Assembly (NCBI GenBank): GCA_028287035.1
Contig: JAQBQL010000147.1
Span: forward strand, 1 to 53,925
Length of the DNA stretch: 53,925 bases
Direction: 5' to 3'
Source: Labilithrix sp.
GTDB lineage: Bacteria; Myxococcota; Polyangia; Polyangiales; Polyangiaceae
Shown here: piece after piece, positions 25,615 through 34,155 of the stretch
Layout: the number at the start of each line of letters is the position of its first letter
How positions within the stretch are numbered: position 1 is the stretch's first letter
Position numbers and translations under genes: made by a program
The notes under the pieces: model-generated
The model's database searches: none
Told to the model about the DNA's origin: nothing
The model's input: the letters and a program-made list of their open reading frames with translations, nothing else

Positions 25615-27402
25615 GTGAATCGATTGCCGTTGCGCGGCGCGCTGCTCCTCGCGCTCGCCGCCCTGCCCACGCTCGCCGCCTGCTTCAACCCGCAGGGCGC
25701 CTCGCCGCCCGAGGCCTCCAGCGAGGACGAGCTCCGCTTCCGCGCCACCACCGTCGACACGTCGCTGCCCGACGTCGACGCGATCGGCTACGAGGTCGAC
25801 CTCGCGGTCAGCGGCGATCCGGGCAGCGAGACGTTCGCGGCCGACGTGAAGGGCACGTACGTGGCGACGCGCGATCTCGCGGAGCTGTCGCTCGACTTCG
25901 AGGGCAACACGATCGAGGACGTCACCGTCGGCGGCCGCAACGCGACCTACCGGCACGACGGGAGCAAGCTCGTCGTGCAGCTGCCGGCGCGCGTCGCGAG
26001 CGGCAAGACGTTCACCTCGCGCGTCCGCTACCACGGCGCGGTCGTCCAGGCGGACGGCGCCGACCCGAACGACTTCGCGGCCTTCGGCGGCTTGAACGTG
26101 CGCCAGCACAACGCCGAGCAGAAGCGCATCTTCTCGAGCCTCAGCTGGCCGCGGAAGGCGCGGCGCTGGCTGCCGCTCCGCGATCACCCGAGCGACGGCG
26201 CGATGGTCGCGATGAACCTCACGTTCCCGAAGACCTTCACGGTGCTCTCGAACGGCCGGAACGTCGGCATGAAGAACAACGACGACGGCACGGCGACGTG
26301 GCGCTACGAGTCGCTCACGCCCATGCCGGCGTACGACTTCCACGTCTCGGCCTACGAGAACTGGACGCTCGACAAGACCGAGAGCAGGTCGGGCATTCCC
26401 ATCTCCACGTACGTCTACGGCGGCTCGCACCGCGTGCAGCATCAGGTCTACGACGATCTTCCGAAGGCGCTCGACTTCTACGAGACGACGTTCGGCAGAT
26501 ACCGGTGGCCGGCGGCGAGCTTCATCGAGGAGCCGATCTTCGGCGGCGGCATGGAGCACGCGACCGTCATCAGCATGGACGAGACGCTCTTCCCGTCGCC
26601 CGCCGAGGCGCGCACGACGGCCTTCCACGAGCTCGCGCACCACTGGAGCGGCAACCTCGTGCGCATCCGCACGTGGAACGACTTCTGGCTGAGCGAAGGC
26701 TTCACCGAGTACCTGACCGCGCGCTTCCTCGCGGCGAACGACGGCCCCGCCGCCGGCACGAAGGCCTTCCGCGGCTACCTCACCCAGGCGCTCGACGCCG
26801 ATCGCGACAGTGGGCATCCCGTGAGACCGGCCGATCCCGAGGTCGACGTGCTCACCATCTTCGACGCGACGAGCTACCAGAAGGGAGCGCTCGTCCTTCG
26901 CGCGCTCGAGGGCATCGTCGGCGCCGACACGCTCACCGGGTTCCTCGCGGGCTGGTTCGATCGTCACGCCTTCGGTGCGGTGACGACGGCCGATCTGCAG
27001 AAGGAGCTCGAGGCGAAGACCGGCAAGGATCTCTCGAAATTCTTCGCCGGCTTCGTCTACGGCACCTATCACCCCGAGGTGAAGGTCTCGCTCGCCGCCG
27101 CTCCGGGCGGCGACGTCGAGGTGACCGTCGAGCAGCTCCAGACGCGAGGGCCGAGCGGCGGGTTCGTCTTCCCGCTCGCCGTGGACCTCGTCGACGCGAG
27201 CGGTCAGCGTGAGCGCGTGACCGTCGACGTGACGGGCAAGACCGCGAGCAAGCGCCTCCACCCGAAGAGGGCCGCCGCCTCCTTCGTGGTCGATCCCGAC
27301 GAGACGCTGCTCGGCACCGTTGCCTGTGGCAGCGGCGTCGCCTGCAAGGACGGATTCCGCTGCCAGGCCGGCAGCATTGCCGTCTGCGTTCCGGCACCCT
27401 GA
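25615..27402 (+). CDS. M1-family zinc metallopeptidase lipoprotein
   Basis: 595 residues. The GTG at 25615 is chosen because an AGG-rich site lies upstream and the signal then runs directly to LAAC (Cys23); a GTG at 25597 is possible. N-terminal beta domain, then the thermolysin-like domain with GGGMEHAT (equivalent to the GAMEN exopeptidase loop), the zinc site H338-E-L-A-H342 and the third ligand Glu361 in SEGFTEY. The final 40 residues carry four cysteines. It probably removes N-terminal residues from peptides outside the inner membrane. The GGMEH form deviates from GAMEN, which may alter specificity. It follows the RCC1 gene after 93 bp. Confidence 0.9.
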   Translation: MNRLPLRGALLLALAALPTLAACFNPQGASPPEASSEDELRFRATTVDTSLPDVDAIGYEVDLAVSGDPGSETFAADVKGTYVATRDLAELSLDFEGNTIEDVTVGGRNATYRHDGSKLVVQLPARVASGKTFTSRVRYHGAVVQADGADPNDFAAFGGLNVRQHNAEQKRIFSSLSWPRKARRWLPLRDHPSDGAMVAMNLTFPKTFTVLSNGRNVGMKNNDDGTATWRYESLTPMPAYDFHVSAYENWTLDKTESRSGIPISTYVYGGSHRVQHQVYDDLPKALDFYETTFGRYRWPAASFIEEPIFGGGMEHATVISMDETLFPSPAEARTTAFHELAHHWSGNLVRIRTWNDFWLSEGFTEYLTARFLAANDGPAAGTKAFRGYLTQALDADRDSGHPVRPADPEVDVLTIFDATSYQKGALVLRALEGIVGADTLTGFLAGWFDRHAFGAVTTADLQKELEAKTGKDLSKFFAGFVYGTYHPEVKVSLAAAPGGDVEVTVEQLQTRGPSGGFVFPLAVDLVDASGQRERVTVDVTGKTASKRLHPKRAAASFVVDPDETLLGTVACGSGVACKDGFRCQAGSIAVCVPAP

Positions 27403-27431
27403 CGCAACAAGGTTGATATACTCGCCGCGCG

Positions 27432-28424
27432 ATGAGCGAACACGGCGAGGAGCACGGCACCGGGCACATCATCCAATCGCTCCTCGTGAACGTGGCGATC
27501 GCGATCGTGAAAGCGATCGCGGCGTACTTCACGAAGTCGGGCTCGATGCTCGCCGAGGCGCTGCATTCGTTCAGCGATTGCGGCAACCAGATCCTGCTGC
27601 TCATCGGCGTGCGCCAGGCGCGCAAGCCCGCCGACCAGAAGCATCCGTTCGGGTACGGCCGGGCCATCTACTTCTGGTCGTTCATGGTCGCGATGATGCT
27701 GTTCCTCGGGGGCGGCGCCTTCTCGATCTACGAGGGCGTGCACAAGGTCCGCGACCCGGAGCCGGTGGAGCACGTGTGGCTCGGCGTCGGCATTCTCGCG
27801 GTGTCGCTCGTGCTCGAGGGCGGGGCCTGCCTCTCGAACGTCCGCGAGCTGAACAAGCGGCGCGGAAAGAAGGCGTTCATGCAGTACCTGCGCGACACGA
27901 CGGACTCCGATCTCGTCGTCGTGTTCGGCGAGAACTCGGCGGCGGTGCTCGGGCTCGCGTTCGCGATCATCGCGCTCGGCGCCGCGTCGTTGACCGGTGA
28001 CGGGCGCTGGGACGGCATCGGGAGCATCGCCATCGGGCTCGTGCTCGTCGGCGTCGCCATCTTCCTCGCCACCGAGGTGAGCTCGCTGCTGCTCGGCGAG
28101 GCGGCCGACCCCGAGGTCGATGCGGTGACGCGTCAGGTGGCGAAGGAGTCGCCGGAGATCGAGCGCGTGCTCAACGTGCTCACGATGCAGCAGGGCCCCG
28201 GCGAGGTGCTCGTGCACGTCAAGATCGCCTTCGTCGCCGCCTGCAGCATCGAGGAGGTGTGCGGGGTCATCAACGCGTTCGAGGACCGCCTCCGCCGGGC
28301 GCGGCCCGAGATCCGGTGGGTGTTCGTCGAGCCCGACATCGTGAAGACGCCATCGCAGCTCCAGGCGAGCGCCTGGGGCGGAGCGGCGGGAGCGAAGGCC
28401 GGCCTGCAGCGGCCCGCGCTCTGA
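27432..28424 (+). CDS. Cation diffusion facilitator transporter (SLC30A9-like)
   Basis: 330-residue inner-membrane metal efflux protein. Six hydrophobic helices are followed by a cytoplasmic C-terminal domain. The second helix has H45-x3-D49 (HSFSD) and the HPFGYGRAIYFWSF segment follows. The fifth helix region has DGRWDGIGS, which gives an Asp-x3-Asp pair in the position of the usual His-x3-Asp. Sequence style resembles the SLC30A9/ZnT9 branch more than FieF. The metal cannot be decided from these residues. An AT-rich TATACT hexamer lies at 27417-27422, only 10 bp before the ATG, in an otherwise GC-rich spacer; it may be a promoter element but I see no clear -35 partner. Confidence 0.9.
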   Translation: MSEHGEEHGTGHIIQSLLVNVAIAIVKAIAAYFTKSGSMLAEALHSFSDCGNQILLLIGVRQARKPADQKHPFGYGRAIYFWSFMVAMMLFLGGGAFSIYEGVHKVRDPEPVEHVWLGVGILAVSLVLEGGACLSNVRELNKRRGKKAFMQYLRDTTDSDLVVVFGENSAAVLGLAFAIIALGAASLTGDGRWDGIGSIAIGLVLVGVAIFLATEVSSLLLGEAADPEVDAVTRQVAKESPEIERVLNVLTMQQGPGEVLVHVKIAFVAACSIEEVCGVINAFEDRLRRARPEIRWVFVEPDIVKTPSQLQASAWGGAAGAKAGLQRPAL

Positions 28425-28442
28425 GGTACGATCCAGGGCGCG

Positions 28443-29630
28443 ATGAGCAGTGTGCGGCCGAAGCGCGCCGGCGACGGTCTGACCGGTGATCCCCTGAGCC
28501 CCGAGGAGGGGTTCGTGCTGTCACGCATCGATGGGAACCTCTCGGTCGACGATCTCGGGATCCTGACCGGGATGGGCGGCGCGCAGGTCGAGGAGATCGT
28601 CTCGCGGCTCGCCTCGCGCGGGGCGGTGGTGCTCGACGCGGGCGGCGCGGCGCCCCCGGAGCGCGCGCTGGAGGAGGTGAGCCCCGCATCCCTCGCCGAC
28701 TTCGCGGCGTCGCTGTCGGTCGCCGAGGACGAGGTGGATGACGGCGCGGTGCCGCTCGCCACGCGGAGCGCCCGCCCTGCGCCGCGGCCTGCGGAGGCGA
28801 ACGAGCTCGTCGAGCTCGGGCCCGAGCACGAGGTGCACGAGGAGGACGCGCCGGCCGAGAGCGAGGACGACGAACGCGCCGCCAACGCCGCCGCCGACGC
28901 CGAGGAGTCCGAGGAGCTTCGCAGCGCGAACGAGCAGGATTACCGGAAGATCTACGAGACGCGTTTCCACGCGCTGCCCCCCGACGCACGGGTCGGGCTC
29001 GCGAAGGTCGCGCACGGCAGCGATCTGCTCGCGCTGTGCCTCGACGTGGATCCCCGGGTGGTCGCCGCGGTGCTCGAGAACCCGACGTGCGGCCTGTCGC
29101 ACGTGCGGCTCATCGCGCTGCACCATCGCACCGCCACCGGGCTCGAGATCATCACGCGGCGCACCGAGCTCCTTCGCGACATGCTCGTCGAGCGGCGGCT
29201 CCTCAAGAACCCGATGTCGGGCGACACGGTGCTCGGCCGCGTGCTCGGGAGCAAACGCCTCTTCCAGACCTACAAGATCGCGATCGACCGCGACGTGCCC
29301 GAGCTCACGCGCGTGAAGGGCCGCGGCTTCCTCCGTCAGAAGTGGGGAAAGGCGGCGTCCGACGAGCGGGCCGACCTGATCCTGAAGACCGAGGGCCGCT
29401 GTCTCGTGCTGATGACCGGCTGCACCTTCGACGCGCGCACCACGAGCATCCTGTGTGGCAAGCAGTACAACTCGATCCTGTTCATCCAGAACTACGCAAA
29501 ATTCCCGGCGACCCCGCCGGCGCTGCTGGCGCACCTGTACAAGACCCCGTTCGTCCGCAAGATCCCGCCGCTCCGCAAGCTCCTCCTGCAGCACCCGAAC
29601 ATGCCGGGCGAGGTGAAGCGGCAGGGGTGA
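28443..29630 (+). CDS. Unknown protein with N-terminal winged-helix-like segment
   Basis: 395 residues, cytoplasmic in character. The N-terminal part (LSPEEGFVLSRIDGNLSVDDLG, then MGGAQVEEIVSRLASRGAVVL) resembles the small helical or winged-helix modules found at the start of many myxobacterial proteins. A strongly acidic Ala/Glu-rich linker occupies about residues 75-165. The C-terminal 230 residues look like a folded all-alpha region (SHVRLIALHHRTATGLEII, MLVERRLLKNPMSG) and contain a TGCTFDARTTSILCG segment with two cysteines. It starts 18 bp after the transporter gene, so co-transcription is likely. I do not recognise the family. Confidence 0.65.
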   Translation: MSSVRPKRAGDGLTGDPLSPEEGFVLSRIDGNLSVDDLGILTGMGGAQVEEIVSRLASRGAVVLDAGGAAPPERALEEVSPASLADFAASLSVAEDEVDDGAVPLATRSARPAPRPAEANELVELGPEHEVHEEDAPAESEDDERAANAAADAEESEELRSANEQDYRKIYETRFHALPPDARVGLAKVAHGSDLLALCLDVDPRVVAAVLENPTCGLSHVRLIALHHRTATGLEIITRRTELLRDMLVERRLLKNPMSGDTVLGRVLGSKRLFQTYKIAIDRDVPELTRVKGRGFLRQKWGKAASDERADLILKTEGRCLVLMTGCTFDARTTSILCGKQYNSILFIQNYAKFPATPPALLAHLYKTPFVRKIPPLRKLLLQHPNMPGEVKRQG

Positions 29631-29639
29631 GACGCGCGG

Positions 29640-30158
29640 CTAGTTCGTCGGGAACGACATCGGGATGGTCAGCGTACGGCCCGGGCACTTCGAGGCGTCG
29701 GGGAGCGGGGTGGCCTTCAGGACCTTCAACATGCACTGCGTGACGGCGTCGGGGAGCGTCTTCTCGGCGACCTTCGTGGACTTCACCTTGCCGGTGGGGC
29801 CGATCTCGACCGCGAGGCGGACCGTGCCCGTGAGGTTCGGGTCCTTCTTCTTGCCCTGCGCGTAGCAGTCCTTCAGCTTCGGCCGGGCGCGCTTCTCGAA
29901 GTCGACGCCCACCGGCGTGCAGTCGTCGGGCGGCGACGCCGGGCCGGAGGACGCCGAGGACGACGACGACGCGGCCGGCGCAGGCGCGCTGCCGGCGTCG
30001 AGCTCCGCGAGGTCGGCCGGGTTCACCTCGGCGAACGTCTCGGGCGGCGCCGCGTCCTTCGCGTGGGTGCTCGCCGCGGGCTTCTTGCCGCCGCCACACG
30101 CGCCGCACGCGAGAAGGACGAGAGCGAGGACGGAGGAGACAGACAGACCGGGGCGCAT
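29640..30158 (-). CDS. Lipoprotein with AgmX/PglI-type C-terminal domain
   Basis: 172-residue lipoprotein; the signal contains LLAC (Cys18) and CGAC (Cys21), either of which could be lipidated. An Ala/Ser-rich linker with a poly-Ser run follows. The C-terminal 95 residues read KRARPKLKDCYAQG, then TVRLAVEIGPTGKVKSTKV and VTQCMLKVLKATPLPD. This is the TonB-C-like AgmX/PglI fold, with the two conserved cysteines placed as in the membrane protein at 16041-16592. It is downstream of, and 15 bp from, the unknown gene at 30174-31580 on the same strand. Likely a periplasmic binding or assembly protein; no partner is known. Confidence 0.75.
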   Translation of the reverse strand: MRPGLSVSSVLALVLLACGACGGGKKPAASTHAKDAAPPETFAEVNPADLAELDAGSAPAPAASSSSSASSGPASPPDDCTPVGVDFEKRARPKLKDCYAQGKKKDPNLTGTVRLAVEIGPTGKVKSTKVAEKTLPDAVTQCMLKVLKATPLPDASKCPGRTLTIPMSFPTN

Positions 30159-30173
30159 GGCCCCGAGTCTACC

Positions 30174-31580
30174 TCAGCTCTGCGGCAGCGAGCGGCTCGA
30201 CCCGGGCGCCGCCGGAACCACCGAAGGCGACGCGCTGGGAAGCGCCGCGGCCGATGGCGGCGGAGGCGCCACGCCCGGTGAGGTCGACGACGATCCCGGC
30301 GAGAGCACCGGAGCCACCGCTCCGGCGATCATCGGCGGCGCGACGCTCCGGGCCGGCAGGACCGCGGGCGGAACGGACGTGACGCCCGGCACCCAGGTGT
30401 CGAGGCCGAGCGGGGCGAACACCTCGCGTCCGACCGACGAGAGCGGCTGGAGCCGGCTCACGAGCTGCTCCTTCTTCAGGTAGACCTCCTCGCGGCGGCC
30501 GCCGTCGTGCTCCTGCTTCAGCGACAGCTCGAACTCGTTCGGGCTGCGCTTCGCGATCTCCTGCACGGTGGGCGCGAACATCGCGACGAGGCGCACCACG
30601 AACGGAATGACGAGGCCGCCCTCGAAGACCGGCGTGCCGTCGAGGCTCACCGTGAGGAGCTGCTCCTTGCTGTCGAGCACGTCGAGCGAGGCGCTGGCGA
30701 TGGCGACCCAGAGCCGATCGAGCGACGCCGCGTCGGAGCTCGCGAGCTGACCGTCGAGCGCCTCGGCGTTGGTCGCGTTCGGATGCTCGACGGTGCCGGT
30801 GATGCCCTGCTCGGTGCGGCGAAGCTCGAAGTGGAGCGTCTCGCGCTCGGTGAGCTTGCGACGGATGGTGAGCCCGAACGTCTGGTCCGACAGGTCGAAC
30901 TGGGTGATCACCCAGTCATCGACGCTCACGAGCTTGGGGGTGACGGTGCCGCGCAGCCAGCTCTTGTCGACGCCGACCGACAGCTCGATGCCCGGCGCGA
31001 GCTCGCCGACCCGGCGCGGCATCGACCACGTCGAGGAGCGCGACGTGCCGACCGCGAAGGCGGTCTGGATGCCGTCCGGGTTGTCGAAGATCGCGCTCAT
31101 CGTGTTCTGCGCGTCCTTGCCCTCGACGACGAGCTGCATCGAGATGCGGCTCGCGAGGACCGGCAGGCGCGCGGCACGCAGGAAGGTCTCGAGCTGCGTC
31201 CGCTGCTCCTGGACGCGGCGGTCGTTGTCGCCGCGGACCTGGGCGTGCTCCCGCTCGTTGGTGGTGCTGGCGGTGCGCCGGTGCTCGTCCACGTACGACG
31301 ACGCGAAGCCGGCGACCTGGCGCGCGTACTCCAGCGCGTGGACGTGCTGGACCTTCTGGGCGGTCTCCTGCACGGCGCGCATGACGACGTTGTGGAACTG
31401 CTCGAGCGCCTCGAGCCCTTTGATGCGCGCGTTCCCCATCTCCTCGGCGCGCACCGCGCTCTCGCGAGCATCGCTCTCGAGCTGCACGATCCGCGTCGCC
31501 GAGGTCATGAAGACCTCGAGCGTCGCGAGGAAGTTGTAGTTCAGCGGGAACGGCGCCGAGTCTCCATAGAGGAAGCGCAT
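30174..31580 (-). CDS. Unknown myxobacterial-type protein, helical N-terminus and Pro-rich tail
   Basis: 468 residues beginning MRFLYGDSAPFPLNYNF. There is no signal peptide and no membrane segment. Residues about 25-155 are long amphipathic helices rich in Glu, Gln and Arg, probably coiled coil. The middle domain has alternating strands (LRGTVTPKLVSVDDWVITQF, LHFELRRTEQGITGTVEH). The last 75 residues are Pro/Ala/Ser-rich and low complexity. It starts within 1 bp of the divergently transcribed 7TM kinase gene, so the two share a promoter region and may be functionally linked. I do not recognise a family. Confidence 0.65.
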   Translation of the reverse strand: MRFLYGDSAPFPLNYNFLATLEVFMTSATRIVQLESDARESAVRAEEMGNARIKGLEALEQFHNVVMRAVQETAQKVQHVHALEYARQVAGFASSYVDEHRRTASTTNEREHAQVRGDNDRRVQEQRTQLETFLRAARLPVLASRISMQLVVEGKDAQNTMSAIFDNPDGIQTAFAVGTSRSSTWSMPRRVGELAPGIELSVGVDKSWLRGTVTPKLVSVDDWVITQFDLSDQTFGLTIRRKLTERETLHFELRRTEQGITGTVEHPNATNAEALDGQLASSDAASLDRLWVAIASASLDVLDSKEQLLTVSLDGTPVFEGGLVIPFVVRLVAMFAPTVQEIAKRSPNEFELSLKQEHDGGRREEVYLKKEQLVSRLQPLSSVGREVFAPLGLDTWVPGVTSVPPAVLPARSVAPPMIAGAVAPVLSPGSSSTSPGVAPPPPSAAALPSASPSVVPAAPGSSRSLPQS

Positions 31581-31581
31581 C

Positions 31582-34155
31582 GTGTTTCTACCGTATCATG
31601 GTCCGGTGCCTTCGAGGTCCGAAGCGCCGCGCCCGTTCGCGGCGAGGCTCGCGCGCCTCGTCCTGGGGCTGGCGTGCATCGTTCTGGCTGCAGGATGCAC
31701 GGATCGTGCATCGGCCGGGCCGGTCCGGGAGCTCGCGGTCCCCGCCTGGACGTCGGAGCTCCCCGGACGGGCCGCGCCCCTCGGCGTGACGCTGCCCATC
31801 CACCTGGACGCGCTCCTGCCGCGCAGCCCGGTGGCGTACACGCTGCGCGCGCGGGTCGAGGTGCCCGAGGACATGCGCGGGCTGCCGCTCACGCTGGTCG
31901 TGCCCCACCTCTGGGCGCTCGCCACCCTGCGGGTCGACGGGAACCTGGCGACGCCGATCGACGCCGGCAGCCTCGATCGCTACCGCGCCTCGAACCCGCA
32001 CCGCTGGCGCGTCACCGAGGATGCCTCGCGCGACGGCCACCTCGACCTCGAGCTCGTGATCGCCCACCGCTTCGTGCAGAGCGCGTGGATCGATGGCGCG
32101 CCGGTGCTCACCACCGATCTCCGCGGCGGAGCGCGCCTCGAGATCATCCACCAGATCGTCGTCGCGGCGGCGATCGGCGCGCTCGCCGCCGGGCTCGTGG
32201 TGGCGCTGCTCTACGGCGTGCTCTTCGTGTCGCTGCGCGATCGGCGCCGCGCCGTCTACGGGTGGTTCGCGCTCGGGGCGGTCTGCGGCATGCCCTACCC
32301 CGCCTTCCTCCTCGGCATCGGTCAGCCGGTGCTCGGGGTCCACGAGGTGCCCTTCATGATGGCGGCGCTCGGCCTCGGGTCGATCGCCGCCATGTTCTTC
32401 GCGCGCGCCTACGTCGGAGAGCCGCCGCCGAGCCGTCTCTGGTTCGCGGCCTTCGGAGCGCTCGTGGTGGCCGCGGTGGTCGCCCGCAGCCCGTTCGTCG
32501 CCATGCTGGTCCTCGGGCCGCTCGTCCTTCTCCTCACCTTCGCGAACGCCGTCGCGCAGCTCGTGTTCCTCGCGCGTTGGGGACGCGAGAAGCGGACGCA
32601 GCGCGTCTTCGTTCACGCGCTCGCCCTCGCGTGGCCGCTCACGGTCCTGCTCGGGCTCCCCGATCTCCTCGCGTGGCTCGGCCAGGGGGAGCTCACGTCG
32701 GGCGTGCGCACCGCGTGCCTCGGCATCCTCGGGATCTCGCTCTACCAGGCGACCGCGCTCACGCGGGAGCACCTCGTCTCGCTGAAGCGCGCGGGCGAGC
32801 TGAACGCGGAGCTCGAGGAGCGGCTCGCGCTGCTCGCGGCGAAGAACCGCGAGGTCGAGCTCCTCAACGACGAGCTCCGTCGCCAGATCGCCGCGCGCAG
32901 CCGCGAGCTCGCCGAGAAGCTGGCGAGCCGCGGGGACGAGGAGCTCGGGCCGCCGCCGGAGCTCTCCTCGGGCGACGTCATCGAGGACCGGTACCGCGTC
33001 GTCTCCGTCCTCGGCGCGGGCGGCATGGGCACCGTGTACGAGGTCGAGCGACTCTCCGACCAGAAGCACTTCGCCCTCAAGGTGCTGGCGGCCGGCGGCG
33101 GCGGCGAGGCGCGGGCGCGGTTCGCGCGCGAGGCGCAGATCGTCGCGAACGTCAGCCATCCGAACGTGATCTCGATCGTCGACATCGACGTCGCCGAGGA
33201 GGGCTTCATCTTCCTCGTGATGGAGCTCGTCGCGGCCGGCAAGACGCTCCACGACGTGCGCCGGCGCGAGCACGACGTGCCGTGGAGCCTCGGCGTCCTC
33301 GCCCAGGTCGCGGCCGGGATCGATGCGGTGCACGAGGCCGGCATCATCCACCGTGATCTGAAACCTGGAAACATCCTCTTCTCGCGCGGCGATGACGGGC
33401 GGCGGCCGCTCGTGAAGATCACCGACTTCGGCATCTCGAGCCTCGCGCCGGACGGGACGCGCATCTCGGCGATGGAACGGGCCGCGATGATCGCGCAGCA
33501 CGCGGGCGACCACGACGAGCTCGATCCCTTCTCGGTGCGCCCGCCGCCTCCGGTGCGCGTCTCCGACCTCGAACGCGCGCGGGCCGCGCCGGCGACGGGA
33601 CCGCGCGCGTCGGCGCCGCCCGACTCCGAGACCGGCGTCATCACGAGCGTCCGCCCCGAGGCGCTCCCGACCACGCACGTCGACGAGGACGCGCTCACCG
33701 AGGTGGCGACCGAGCGCGAGCACCGGGCGCCGCCCCCCGACGCCTCGTCCGCCAGCGCGCCCGCTGCAGGACGGCCGCGCAGCAAGCGCGTCCCCGACAC
33801 CCCGCTCACCGAGGCCGGCCTCATCTTCGGCACGCCGCAGTACATGGCCCAGGAGCTGACGACCGGCACGAAGAACGCGACGCGCGCGTCCGACGTGTTC
33901 AGCCTCGGGATCATCGCGTTCGAGGTGCTCACCGGGAAGCGCCCCTTCGCGGAGGCGCCCGTCACCGCGAAGCTGAACGGCCACGAGCTGCCCCGTGCCT
34001 ACCCGTTCGCGGAGGCCTGCCCCACGCTTCCCGCCGCCATCGGAGCGCTGCTCGATCGGACGCTCTCGCACGACCCGCGCGACCGCCCGACGGCGAAGGA
34101 GCTCGCGATCGCCCTGCGCGAGGCGGCCCAGCTGCTCGCCGGCCTCGAGGCCTAG
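31582..34155 (+). CDS. 7TMR-DISM-like sensor Ser/Thr protein kinase
   Basis: 857-residue receptor kinase. The GTG at 31582 has GAGGAAGC at suitable distance; a GTG at 31606 is the alternative. The signal contains LAAGC (Cys39), so the N-terminus may be lipidated. Residues about 45-185 form a beta-rich extracytoplasmic domain like 7TMR-DISMED2, residues about 190-400 carry seven hydrophobic helices (7TMR-DISM-like), and a coiled coil follows (about 400-445). The kinase domain has GAGGMG, K500, H590-R-D592 and D615-F-G. About 132 residues, Pro/Ala/Ser-rich, separate DFG from GTPQYMAQE, far more than the usual 20-35. DISM receptors normally feed histidine kinases or cyclases. It overlaps the convergent rsgA gene by 4 bp. 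Confidence 0.85.
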   Translation: MFLPYHGPVPSRSEAPRPFAARLARLVLGLACIVLAAGCTDRASAGPVRELAVPAWTSELPGRAAPLGVTLPIHLDALLPRSPVAYTLRARVEVPEDMRGLPLTLVVPHLWALATLRVDGNLATPIDAGSLDRYRASNPHRWRVTEDASRDGHLDLELVIAHRFVQSAWIDGAPVLTTDLRGGARLEIIHQIVVAAAIGALAAGLVVALLYGVLFVSLRDRRRAVYGWFALGAVCGMPYPAFLLGIGQPVLGVHEVPFMMAALGLGSIAAMFFARAYVGEPPPSRLWFAAFGALVVAAVVARSPFVAMLVLGPLVLLLTFANAVAQLVFLARWGREKRTQRVFVHALALAWPLTVLLGLPDLLAWLGQGELTSGVRTACLGILGISLYQATALTREHLVSLKRAGELNAELEERLALLAAKNREVELLNDELRRQIAARSRELAEKLASRGDEELGPPPELSSGDVIEDRYRVVSVLGAGGMGTVYEVERLSDQKHFALKVLAAGGGGEARARFAREAQIVANVSHPNVISIVDIDVAEEGFIFLVMELVAAGKTLHDVRRREHDVPWSLGVLAQVAAGIDAVHEAGIIHRDLKPGNILFSRGDDGRRPLVKITDFGISSLAPDGTRISAMERAAMIAQHAGDHDELDPFSVRPPPPVRVSDLERARAAPATGPRASAPPDSETGVITSVRPEALPTTHVDEDALTEVATEREHRAPPPDASSASAPAAGRPRSKRVPDTPLTEAGLIFGTPQYMAQELTTGTKNATRASDVFSLGIIAFEVLTGKRPFAEAPVTAKLNGHELPRAYPFAEACPTLPAAIGALLDRTLSHDPRDRPTAKELAIALREAAQLLAGLEA

